Source: Microlunatus kandeliicorticis (GTDB lineage Bacteria > Actinomycetota > Actinomycetes > Propionibacteriales > Propionibacteriaceae). Taken from it: a stretch of 64,000 bases of DNA. The notes under the pieces are model-generated. The model ran no database searches. It was not told the DNA's origin and saw nothing but the letters and a program-made list of their open reading frames with translations. Numbering within the stretch: the first letter of the stretch is position 1; every line of letters starts with the position of its first letter. Shown one piece after another: positions 53,903 to 60,253 of the stretch. The position numbers and the translations under genes are program-made. The stretch spans positions 1-64,000 of the forward strand of contig NZ_JACGWT010000001.1 in NCBI RefSeq assembly GCF_014137855.1. The letters run 5' to 3'.

Positions 53903-53960
53903 TTCGTGCGTCCTGGCCGAGACGCGCGCTGAGCAGAGCAAACGCGCGCAGGGGAGATGC

Positions 53961-54091
53961 GCGCTGAGCCTGTCGAAGCGCGAGCTGGGAGGGGCGCGCG
54001 CTGAGCCTGTCGAAGCGCGAGCTGGGAGGGGCGCGCGCTGAGCCTGTCGAAGCGCGAGCAGGCAGGGACGCGCGCTGAGCCTGTCGAAGCG
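53961..54091. repeat. Four-copy cluster of the GCGCTGAGCCTGTCGAAGCG repeat
   Basis: Exact copies start at 53961, 53998, 54035 and 54072, each preceded by variants of CGAGCTGGGAGGGGC. A decayed copy (GCGCTGAGCAGAGCAAACGCG) begins near 53925. The cluster lies between ndh and the convergent anti-sigma gene. Confidence 0.95.
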
Positions 54092-54112
54092 CAGGACCTC
54101 AGCGCGAACGGA

Positions 54113-54850
54113 TCAGGACAGCACGCCCCGGACGATCGAGTCGCCCGAGTGCGCCGCGGAGCCGTCGTCCTCGGCGGGCTGCCGGGACAGGTCGACCACC
54201 GGATAGCGGAGCAGGTCGACGTCCTCGGGCAGCGGGAAGCTGGTGTCGGTGTCCTCGACCCGCGGCAGCTGGCCCAACCGGACCATCCCGCTGAGGTCGG
54301 GCGCGATCAGCCAGGCGGCGAGCTGCGCACCCACGCTGGCGTCGTGGTGAGCGGGCAGCAACCCGAGTCGCATGCTGATGTGCAGGGTGCGGTGGTCCTC
54401 GTCGTCGCTCTCGACGATCGCGGTCCCGTGGGCCCCGGGCCAGTCGGGCCGGGCCGCGAGGTTGGCGTGCGCCAGCTCGGCGGCGGAGCCGAAGCCGGCC
54501 GGCGCCGAGACGTGCCGCCAGTCCTCGTCCAGATCGTCGGCGTCGTCGTCGAGGGCCCGTTCGAGCTCGTCGATCCGCTGGGCCAGCGTCGTGGTCGCGA
54601 CCGACGACCGCCGGTGCGCGTCGACCGCGCTACGGTGCATCTCGATCTCGTGGCTGATCCGGTGCCAGACGTGGTCGGCCGGCTTCTGCAGCACGTCGGC
54701 CACCAGCTCCTGGGCCAGCCGGTAGGTGTGGCGGTAGGCGTCGAGCTCGGCCTGGCACTCGGGGCAGCTCTCGACGTGCGCGCGGTCCTCGTCGGTCCCG
54801 CCGCCGTCCCCGAGCACCATCACCGCGATGACCTCAGGACTCGTGTGCAT
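54113..54850 (-). CDS. Soluble zinc-finger anti-sigma factor
   Basis: A 245-residue protein starting MHTSPEVIAVMVLGD. HVESCPECQAELDAY (His25, Cys29, Cys32) is the HxxxCxxC anti-sigma zinc motif. A helical region follows to about 110, then a predicted beta-rich domain (GTAIVESDDEDHRTLHISMRLG). There is no membrane helix, unlike most ECF anti-sigmas, so it is cytoplasmic. The ATG at 54850 lies inside the 3' end of the sigma gene (17-bp overlap), which marks it as the cognate regulator. Confidence 0.87.
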   Translation of the reverse strand: MHTSPEVIAVMVLGDGGGTDEDRAHVESCPECQAELDAYRHTYRLAQELVADVLQKPADHVWHRISHEIEMHRSAVDAHRRSSVATTTLAQRIDELERALDDDADDLDEDWRHVSAPAGFGSAAELAHANLAARPDWPGAHGTAIVESDDEDHRTLHISMRLGLLPAHHDASVGAQLAAWLIAPDLSGMVRLGQLPRVEDTDTSFPLPEDVDLLRYPVVDLSRQPAEDDGSAAHSGDSIVRGVLS

Positions 54851-55400
54851 CAGCCCTGGCCTCCAACCCTTTGCGCAGCTTGATCAGACTCCGTCTGATG
54901 TGACTCTTGACCGTGCCCGGCGGCAGCTGCAGCCGCTCGGCGATCTGGGCGTGGGTCAGGTCTTCGTAGAACGCCATCCGTAATACCGTCCGAGGTACCT
55001 CCGGCAGATGCGCCATCTCGTCGGCAATCAGCATCCGGTCGGCGACCCGGCCGGTCTCGCTCTCCACGACGACCGGCTCGGTGTTGGCGATCAGGGTCTC
55101 GCGAATGCGGCGGTCACGGCCGCGCTTCTCGTAGGCGTCGGCGATCTTGTTGCGGGTGATGCCGATCAGCCAGGTGGGCAGCTTGGCCCGCGTCGGGTCG
55201 TAGCGCGCGCGGCCCTGCCAGGCCGCCACGAAGACCTTCTGGGTGACGTCCTCGGCTTCGGTGACGTCGCCGAGGGAGCGGAGGGCCACGCTGTAGATCA
55301 GCGGGGACCAGCGCTGGTACACCGCGGCGAGGCCGTCTTCCGAGCCCGCGACGAAGTCGGCAACGGCCTGCTCGGCGTCGCCATCTGGTCGTGCACTCAC
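54834..55400 (-). CDS. ECF-type RNA polymerase sigma factor
   Basis: A 188-residue group IV sigma factor. Region 2 is visible as YQRWSPLIYSVALRSLGDVTEAEDVTQKVFVAAW, read in pieces near 24-58, with TWLIGITRNKIADAYEKR. Region 4 is LPEVPRTVLRMAFYEDLTHAQIAERLQLPPGTVKSHIRRSLIKLRKGL, read in pieces near 130-178. The GTG at 55400 is used; upstream in-frame codons lack a ribosome site. It is coupled to the zinc-finger anti-sigma gene. Its inducing signal is unknown. Confidence 0.92.
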   Translation of the reverse strand: MSARPDGDAEQAVADFVAGSEDGLAAVYQRWSPLIYSVALRSLGDVTEAEDVTQKVFVAAWQGRARYDPTRAKLPTWLIGITRNKIADAYEKRGRDRRIRETLIANTEPVVVESETGRVADRMLIADEMAHLPEVPRTVLRMAFYEDLTHAQIAERLQLPPGTVKSHIRRSLIKLRKGLEARADAHES

Positions 55401-55521
55401 GTTGTGTGGGACTCTCTTTCCCGGGGCTCGCGGCGAGCATACCGCCGACCTGCGCCCGAACGGGGTACGGGGCCCGGAGAGCTCGAGCACACCGGTCAAG
55501 GGTCTGGGCTTGCGCCCACGG

Positions 55522-55595
55522 TGGCCAGGGGCGGGGTCGAACCGCCGACCTTTCGATTTTCAGTCGAACGCTGCTACCAGCTGAGCTACCTGGCC
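55522..55595 (-). tRNA. tRNA-Phe (GAA)
   Basis: On the minus strand the acceptor GGCCAGG pairs with CCTGGCC. The anticodon loop CTGAAAA lies in a TTCGA/TCGAA stem and gives GAA. The T arm is GGCGGTTCGACCCCGCC. The D arm has a C-C mismatch at its last pair. CCA is not encoded. Confidence 0.95.
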
Positions 55596-55662
55596 GTGGC
55601 GTCCCCGGGGCTCCTGGGAGCCCGGAAACGACTACACGGCGACGCTTTCGCATCGCCGTGAG

Positions 55663-55736
55663 CGACCCCGACGGGACTCGAACCCGCGACCTCCGCCGTG
55701 ACAGGGCGGCGCGCTAACCAACTGCGCCACGGGGCC
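55663..55736 (-). tRNA. tRNA-Asp (GTC)
   Basis: On the minus strand GGCCCCG pairs with CGGGGTC (one G-T pair). The anticodon loop CTGTCAC gives GTC in a CCGCC/GGCGG stem. The T arm is GCGGGTTCGAGTCCCGT. The discriminator is G and CCA is not encoded. It lies 67 bp upstream of tRNA-Phe in the same direction. Confidence 0.95.
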
Positions 55737-55843
55737 TTGCACAGAACCGGGACGCCCGCCGTGCGGTCGTCCCTGAGCTGGACCTGGCCTTGCTCGTGTT
55801 GTGTGACGTCCCCGGACCGTTCCCGGTCGGCGACGCCCGCGAA

Positions 55844-55873
55844 ACTATAGCGCAGCGGCCGGGCGGGCACGAA
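55844..55873 (-). promoter_or_regulatory. Promoter of the tRNA-Asp/tRNA-Phe unit
   Basis: TATAGT on the minus strand (55849-55844) lies about 108 bp upstream of tRNA-Asp and is the best -10 in the gap. TTCGTG about 18 bp further upstream could be a weak -35. The 300-bp gap otherwise holds only an inverted CCGGGAACGG/CCGTTCCCGG stretch (about 55813-55828). Confidence 0.5.
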
Positions 55874-56038
55874 TCGTGGAGCCGGGCGATCGGTCCCGGT
55901 GCTAGCGTGAGCTCGGCGCGCAGGTCGCCTCCGGTCCGCGGACAGGGCACAGCCCACCTGACGATCAGATCTCGGTTGGTGCAGGACTCCTCTTTCGCCC
56001 CGATGACGCGGACCTCGGGCTGAGCGAAGGAGGCCTCC

Positions 56039-57556
56039 GTGCCCGACCCTGTTCCCGCGTCCGAACCCGCGCGTCCGCCCGCCCGCTGGCGGCTGCCCGA
56101 CGACCCCGACCTGGACTGGCTGCGCAAGCGCGCCAAGCGGCTGCACCGTGGGCTGCTCGCCGGTGATGCCGAGGCGATCGCCCTGCTGGCCGAGTTCGAC
56201 CCACCAGCTCCGGCCGACGGCGAGCCGATCCCGCTGGCCCGGGCGCAGCGGGTGCTGGCCCGCGCGTTCGGCTTCCCGCGCTGGGACGCGCTGCGGGCCC
56301 GTCTGCGGACCATCGAGCACTGGACCCGCCGGCCCGGGCCCGACGACGTCCGCGCCGACGAGCCGCCGGCCGACCGGTTCCTGCGGCTGGCGTTCCTCAG
56401 CTACAGCCGCTACGACGCCGCGGATCTCGCCGACGCGCGGGCGATGCTCGAGGCGGATCCGTCGCTGGCCACCGCCTCGGTGTGGGCCCTGGCCGCCTGC
56501 GGCCGGACCGACGAGCTGGCGGCGCTGCTGGCGGACCGGCCCGAGCTCGCCCGGGCCGAGGGCGGCCCCTACCGGTGGTCGCCGGTGCTGTCGCTCTGCT
56601 ACGCCCGCCTCGGTGGGGCCGGCGGTGATCCGGTCGGGTCGCTGCGGGTGCTGCTCGACGCCGGCGCCGACCCGGACGCGGGCTTCCTCTGGCACGGGCT
56701 GACCTCGCCGTTCACCGCGCTGGCCGGCGCGTTCGGGGGTGGCGAGCGGGACGAGCCGGTGCACCCGCAGTCGGTCGAGCTGGCCCGGCTGCTGCTCGAC
56801 GCCGGCGCCGACCCGAACGACAATCAGACGCTCTACAACCGGATGTTCACCCCGCGCGACGACCACCTCGAGCTGCTGTTCGCCTACGGGCTGGGCGAGG
56901 AGCGGCCGAGCGTCTGGCGGGAGCGCTTGGGCGCCGACGCCTACCCAAGCCCGGAGGCGATGGTCGGCGAGCAGCTGCGGTACGCCGCCGAGCACGGCTT
57001 CACCGACAGGGTCCGGCTGCTGCTGGCCCACGGGGTCGACCCGAACACCCGCGGCTACCACCCGAACCTCGGCGACCAGACCGCCTACGAGATCGCGGTC
57101 CGCACCGGTCACCGCGAGATCGCCGAGCTGCTGGCCGCGGCCGGCGGGCGGAGCGAGCGGCTCGACGACGTCGACCGGCTGCTCGAGGCCGCGCTCGCCG
57201 GTGACGCCGAGCGGACGGCCGCGCTGGCCGCCGACCCGGGGCTGGTCGCGCGGGCCCGCCGTCAGGCGCCCGACGCGATGATCACCGCCGCGCTCTACGG
57301 ACCGATCGCTGCGCTCGAGCTGCTCGATGGCCTCGGCTTCGCGGTGACCGCGCTCGCCGGTGGCCGGACCGCGCTGCACGAGGCCGCCCTCGCCGACCGC
57401 GGCGAGGTGGTCGACTGGCTGCTGGCCCACGGTGCCGACCCGGACGTCCGGGACCGCCGGTTCGACGGCACCCCGGCCGGCTGGGCCGCGCACGCCGGGC
57501 ACCAGGAGCTCGCCGACCGGCTGGCCGCGCTGGAGACGCCCGCCGCGGGGTCCTGA
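56039..57556 (+). CDS. Ankyrin repeat protein
   Basis: A 505-residue cytoplasmic protein. After an N-terminal helical segment (LDWLRKRAKRLHRGLLAGD), at least seven ankyrin-like units are seen, such as SLRVLLDAGADPDAGF, ELARLLLDAGADPNDN, RVRLLLAHGVDPNTRG, TAYEIAVRTGHREIAELLAAAGG and GRTALHEAALADRGEVVDWLLAHGADPD. It is a protein-binding scaffold with no catalytic motif. The GTG at 56039 has AAGGAGG six bases upstream. No partner gene can be named. Confidence 0.9.
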   Translation: MPDPVPASEPARPPARWRLPDDPDLDWLRKRAKRLHRGLLAGDAEAIALLAEFDPPAPADGEPIPLARAQRVLARAFGFPRWDALRARLRTIEHWTRRPGPDDVRADEPPADRFLRLAFLSYSRYDAADLADARAMLEADPSLATASVWALAACGRTDELAALLADRPELARAEGGPYRWSPVLSLCYARLGGAGGDPVGSLRVLLDAGADPDAGFLWHGLTSPFTALAGAFGGGERDEPVHPQSVELARLLLDAGADPNDNQTLYNRMFTPRDDHLELLFAYGLGEERPSVWRERLGADAYPSPEAMVGEQLRYAAEHGFTDRVRLLLAHGVDPNTRGYHPNLGDQTAYEIAVRTGHREIAELLAAAGGRSERLDDVDRLLEAALAGDAERTAALAADPGLVARARRQAPDAMITAALYGPIAALELLDGLGFAVTALAGGRTALHEAALADRGEVVDWLLAHGADPDVRDRRFDGTPAGWAAHAGHQELADRLAALETPAAGS

Positions 57557-57562
57557 CCGGGG

Positions 57563-57653
57563 GCTTCGACCGGCTCAGCCCGCGTGACGCACCCTGAGCC
57601 GGTCGAAGCACCCTGAGCGCGTCGAAGCACCCTGAGCCCGTCGAAGGGGCTCA
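57563..57653. repeat. Cluster of diverged CCCTGAGCCNGTCGAAG repeats
   Basis: Three direct units (CCCTGAGCCGGTCGAAGCA, CCCTGAGCGCGTCGAAGCA, CCCTGAGCCCGTCGAAGGG) and one inverted unit (GCTTCGACCGGCTCAGCC) at the left. They lie between the ankyrin gene and the convergent PPOX gene; the last unit reaches the PPOX stop codon. Confidence 0.9.
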
Positions 57654-58100
57654 GTCCGAGATGTCCGCGACCGCGTTGACCTTATCGATGCGGACCCGGA
57701 CCAGGAACTCCTCGGGGACGGCGTTGCGGCGGCCGAACTCCTCGGCGCGGTCGGCGCCCATGTAGCGCGCGCCGAGCCGGGTCGTCCAGCTCAGCAGGTC
57801 GTCGGGGGAGACGTGCAGCGTGGCACGGCCGATCAGCTGGACGTAGGAGTAGGGCGGTTGCTGGTCGTCGACCAGCAGGCAGACCCGCGGGTCGCGGGCC
57901 AGGATGCGGGCCTTGGCTCCCTCGTTGTGGGTGGTGAAGACGAACTCGTCGTGCGTCTGCCCGTCCTCCTCGACCGCGTCGAGCAGGAACCAGATCGGGG
58001 TGACGAGCGCCTGCCCGTCCTTGCGGGTGACCGCGATCTTGCCGGTCCGGGTGCCGTCGGAAGCGAACGCCCACCACTCGTCGCGACTCATCAGGTGCAT
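57651..58100 (-). CDS. Pyridoxamine 5'-phosphate oxidase-like (PPOX, F420/FMN-binding) protein
   Basis: A 149-residue split-barrel protein. GKIAVTRKDGQALVTPIWFLLD, read in pieces, EFVFTTHNEGAKARILARDPRVCLLVDD, read in pieces, and YVQLIGRATLHVS are typical of PPOX-class, often F420-dependent, actinobacterial enzymes. Reductase or biliverdin/quinone-type substrates are possible; none can be named. On the minus strand TAGGCT (58112-58107) ends six bases before the ATG at 58100, another likely leaderless gene. Confidence 0.87.
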   Translation of the reverse strand: MHLMSRDEWWAFASDGTRTGKIAVTRKDGQALVTPIWFLLDAVEEDGQTHDEFVFTTHNEGAKARILARDPRVCLLVDDQQPPYSYVQLIGRATLHVSPDDLLSWTTRLGARYMGADRAEEFGRRNAVPEEFLVRVRIDKVNAVADISD

Positions 58101-58129
58101 GGCCGCAGCCTAGGCACGACGGTCGTGGA

Positions 58130-58447
58130 TCAGGAGCCCCCGGACGAGCTGTGCGTGGTCGACCCGGAGCCGGAGGCCACCCCGCCGGCGCTCGACGACG
58201 AGCTCCCCGAGGAGGAACTGGTCGAGGACGAGCTGCTCGAGGAGGTGCTCGTGGAGGACGTGCCCGAGCTGTCGGGCGATGCGCTGGTGGTGCTGGTGGT
58301 AGTACCGCTGCTGGTCGTGGTCGTGTCGGTCGCCGCGGTGGACTGGGCGAGTCCGAGGCCGAGACCACCGGCACCGAGGACGGCCGCGGCAGCCACCGCA
58401 GCGGTGATGCCGGCGGTGCGGCGGCGGATGCGGGATCGGGCGTTCAT
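58130..58447 (-). CDS. Secreted Ser/Thr-rich low-complexity protein
   Basis: A 105-residue protein. Residues 1-38 form a signal peptide with an Arg-rich n-region (NARSRIRRRTAG) and a hydrophobic core ending AQSTAA. The rest is nearly only Ser, Thr and Gly (for example TSSTSTSSSSSSSTSSSSG), a likely O-glycosylated or disordered surface tail. No domain is seen. The ATG at 58447 is divergent from the siderophore-binding gene; the iron box between could affect both. Confidence 0.65.
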   Translation of the reverse strand: MNARSRIRRRTAGITAAVAAAAVLGAGGLGLGLAQSTAATDTTTTSSGTTTSTTSASPDSSGTSSTSTSSSSSSSTSSSSGSSSSSAGGVASGSGSTTHSSSGGS

Positions 58448-58556
58448 CGGGGTGCTCCTCGGACGGTCGACGGGGACGCACCGAGTCTGCGGAGCCGAGG
58501 TGGGTGGGTGCTGTGGGCGCGGTGTGGGTCGGTCGTGAACGACTTGGTGGCAGCAG

Positions 58557-58575
58557 TTAGGTGAGGCTAACCTCA
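58557..58575. promoter_or_regulatory. IdeR/DtxR iron box overlapping a leaderless promoter
   Basis: TTAGGTGAGGCTAACCTCA matches the IdeR/DtxR consensus TTAGGTTAGGCTAACCTAA at 17 of 19 positions. Its TAACCT (58568-58573) is also the -10, ending six bases before the GTG at 58580. Iron-loaded IdeR should block transcription directly. Confidence 0.9.
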
Positions 58576-58579
58576 TGCC

Positions 58580-59566
58580 GTGACTTCGCTCTCTCGTCGT
58601 TCGATGCTCGCCGGACTGGTCGGCCTGGCCGGGCTGCCGGTGCTCGCCGCCTGCCAGTCGCAGGCCGGGGCGCCCTCCGCGTCCGGTTCGTCCGCCGCCG
58701 CCGGTTTCCGGTGGACCGACGCCCGCGGCAAGGTGATCGACCTGCCGACGCGGCCGACCGTGCTGGTCGCCCAGAGCTCGGCGGCCGCAGCGCTCTGGGA
58801 CGCCGGGATCAAGGTCAAGGGCGCCTACGGCGAGCTCCAGACCACGAACGGCAAGCTCGACTACCAGGCCGGCAACCTCGACCTGGCCCAGCTGACGGTG
58901 ATCGGCAAGACCTACGGCGACTTCCAGGTCGAGAAGCTCGCCGGGCTGAGCCCGCAGCTGCTGATCGACCTGTCCTTCGACAACAAGACGCTCTGGTACG
59001 TCGACGCGGCCACCGAGAAGAAGGTCGAGGCGCTCTGCCCGACGCTCGGGATGGAGATGCTGAACAAGAACCTCGTCCAGGTGATCGAGGAGTTCACCAA
59101 GCTCGCGGTCGCCCTCGGCGCCGACCCGAACACCTCCGGCTCGGCCAAGCAGCAGTTCGACGCCGCCGCGGACAAGACCAAGGCGGCGATCGCCGCGGCG
59201 AACGGCGGCAAGGTGGCCGTGTTCAGCTTCGACAGCAACAACGCCTACGTCGCCAACCCGAAGCAGAACCCCGACCTGGCCTACCTCACCACCCTCGGCG
59301 CCCGGTTCGTCGACTCCGGCAGCAAGCCGACCGACTACTTCAACACCATCAGCTTCGAGAAGCTCGGCGACTACGACGCGGACGTCGTGATGGTCGACGC
59401 CCGGAACACCTACACCGGCTACAAGCAGCTCTCCACCTGGAAGGCCCTCTCCGGCGTCAAGCAGGGCAACGTCTTCCCCTGGTACCCGGCCGCGCCGTAC
59501 TCGTACCTGTCGAGCACCAAGATCATGGACGACTTCACCACCGTCTGGCAGGCCTTCGGACGCTGA
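58580..59566 (+). CDS. Iron-siderophore ABC transporter solute-binding lipoprotein
   Basis: A 328-residue extracellular lipoprotein. SLSRRSMLAGLVGLAGLPVLAAC holds a twin-Arg-like motif and the lipobox Cys near residue 25. The mature part is a FecB/BtuF-type clamp protein (FRWTDARGKVIDLPTRPTVLVAQ, read in pieces; KLAGLSPQLLIDLS; YDADVVMVDARN). The iron box at its promoter supports a siderophore or ferric-chelate ligand. No permease or ATPase gene adjoins, so it must work with components encoded elsewhere. A hairpin follows. Confidence 0.92.
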   Translation: MTSLSRRSMLAGLVGLAGLPVLAACQSQAGAPSASGSSAAAGFRWTDARGKVIDLPTRPTVLVAQSSAAAALWDAGIKVKGAYGELQTTNGKLDYQAGNLDLAQLTVIGKTYGDFQVEKLAGLSPQLLIDLSFDNKTLWYVDAATEKKVEALCPTLGMEMLNKNLVQVIEEFTKLAVALGADPNTSGSAKQQFDAAADKTKAAIAAANGGKVAVFSFDSNNAYVANPKQNPDLAYLTTLGARFVDSGSKPTDYFNTISFEKLGDYDADVVMVDARNTYTGYKQLSTWKALSGVKQGNVFPWYPAAPYSYLSSTKIMDDFTTVWQAFGR

Positions 59567-59591
59567 CGACAATCCATAGCGTGATCAACTT

Positions 59592-59612
59592 CTGACGCCC
59601 CGGGGCGGTCAG
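59592..59612 (+). terminator. Terminator of the siderophore-binding gene
   Basis: CTGACGCCCC and GGGGCGGTCAG pair with one bulged G, 25 bp after the stop codon. Confidence 0.65.
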
Positions 59613-59622
59613 GGAAGCCTCA

Positions 59623-59640
59623 CCTGCCTAGCCAGGCAGG
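59623..59640. promoter_or_regulatory. Inverted repeat before the DUF1540 gene
   Basis: CCTGCCT and AGGCAGG are perfect inverse copies around AGCC. They overlap the -35 position relative to TACCGT (59652-59657), so a regulator-binding site for the DUF1540 gene is possible; a hairpin is the alternative. Confidence 0.4.
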
Positions 59641-59693
59641 GGATTCCGGCTTACCGTCGTGGCCACCAGCCGCCCGCCAACCGAGGAGTCCGG

Positions 59694-59978
59694 ATGAGCG
59701 CCACCATCGATCTGCCCCAGGTCACCGACTGCACCGCGACGAGCTGCGCCTACAACCACGACGGCTGCCACGCGTTCGCGGTCACCATCGACACCACCGC
59801 GAACTGCGGCACCTTCCTCTCGCTGAACGAGAAGGGCGGGCTCAACGTGGTCGCCCAGGTCGGCGCCTGCCAGCGCACCGATTGCACCCACAACCAGGCC
59901 CTGGAGTGCCGCGCCCCGTCGATCACCGTCGGCGCCGGCCAGTCCACCGCCGGCTGCCTCTCCTACCAGGCCGCCTGA
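59694..59978 (+). CDS. DUF1540 tandem-domain Cys-rich protein
   Basis: A 94-residue cytoplasmic protein with two DUF1540 units. The first is VTDCTATSCAYNHDGCHAFAVTI with a later Cys in TTANCGTF. The second is VGACQRTDCTHNQALECRAPSITVG with Cys in AGCLSYQ. The four-Cys pattern suggests metal binding, though none has been shown. The ATG at 59694 has GAGGAG five bases upstream. It follows the iron-regulated gene, with which it may share metal-related function; that is inference. Confidence 0.85.
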   Translation: MSATIDLPQVTDCTATSCAYNHDGCHAFAVTIDTTANCGTFLSLNEKGGLNVVAQVGACQRTDCTHNQALECRAPSITVGAGQSTAGCLSYQAA

Positions 59979-60020
59979 GCACACGCCTTTTCTGTCCGCT
60001 CGCGCACGCCGCGCCTGCCA

Positions 60021-60092
60021 CGGGTCGTTCTTCCTCCTCGGTTCGCGGACGGAAGTGCATGTCCGCGAACGCTCGTCGTGCAGAACGACCCG
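60021..60092. repeat. Long nested inverted repeat, possible structured RNA
   Basis: CGGGTCGTTCT (60021-60031) is complementary to AGAACGACCCG (60082-60092), and GTTCGCGGAC (60041-60050) to GTCCGCGAAC (60061-60070). The two perfect stems are separated by unpaired 9- and 11-base sides and capped by a ten-base loop. It lies 43 bp after DUF1540 in the 275-bp convergent gap. It could be a terminator or a small RNA. Confidence 0.7.
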
Positions 60093-60158
60093 GGCGCGGC
60101 TCAGAGGACGCTCGCGAACTCCTCAGCACCGTGCCGTGAGCACACGCCCATCTGAGTG

Positions 60159-60247
60159 CCCTGAGCCTATCGAAGGGCGAGAGCGCTTCGACAGGCTCAG
60201 CGCGCGTGGGCAAGAGGCTCAGCGCGCGTGGGCGACAGGCTCAGGGC
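60159..60247. repeat. Mixed-orientation CTGAGCCTGTCGAAG repeat cluster
   Basis: One unit in plus orientation (CCCTGAGCCTATCGAAGGG) faces GCGCTTCGACAGGCTCAGCGCGC, with two shortened units (AGGCTCAGCGCGCGTGGG; ACAGGCTCAGGGCC). The first pair can form a hairpin. The cluster ends seven bases before the stop of the carboxylase gene. Confidence 0.9.
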
Positions 60248-60253
60248 CGGTGA

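Noticed and set aside
55401-55499. N-terminal extension of the ECF sigma factor from 55499
   Set aside because: The 33 extra residues are Pro/Arg-rich, unlike sigma region 1-2, and the GTG at 55400 gives a normal length.
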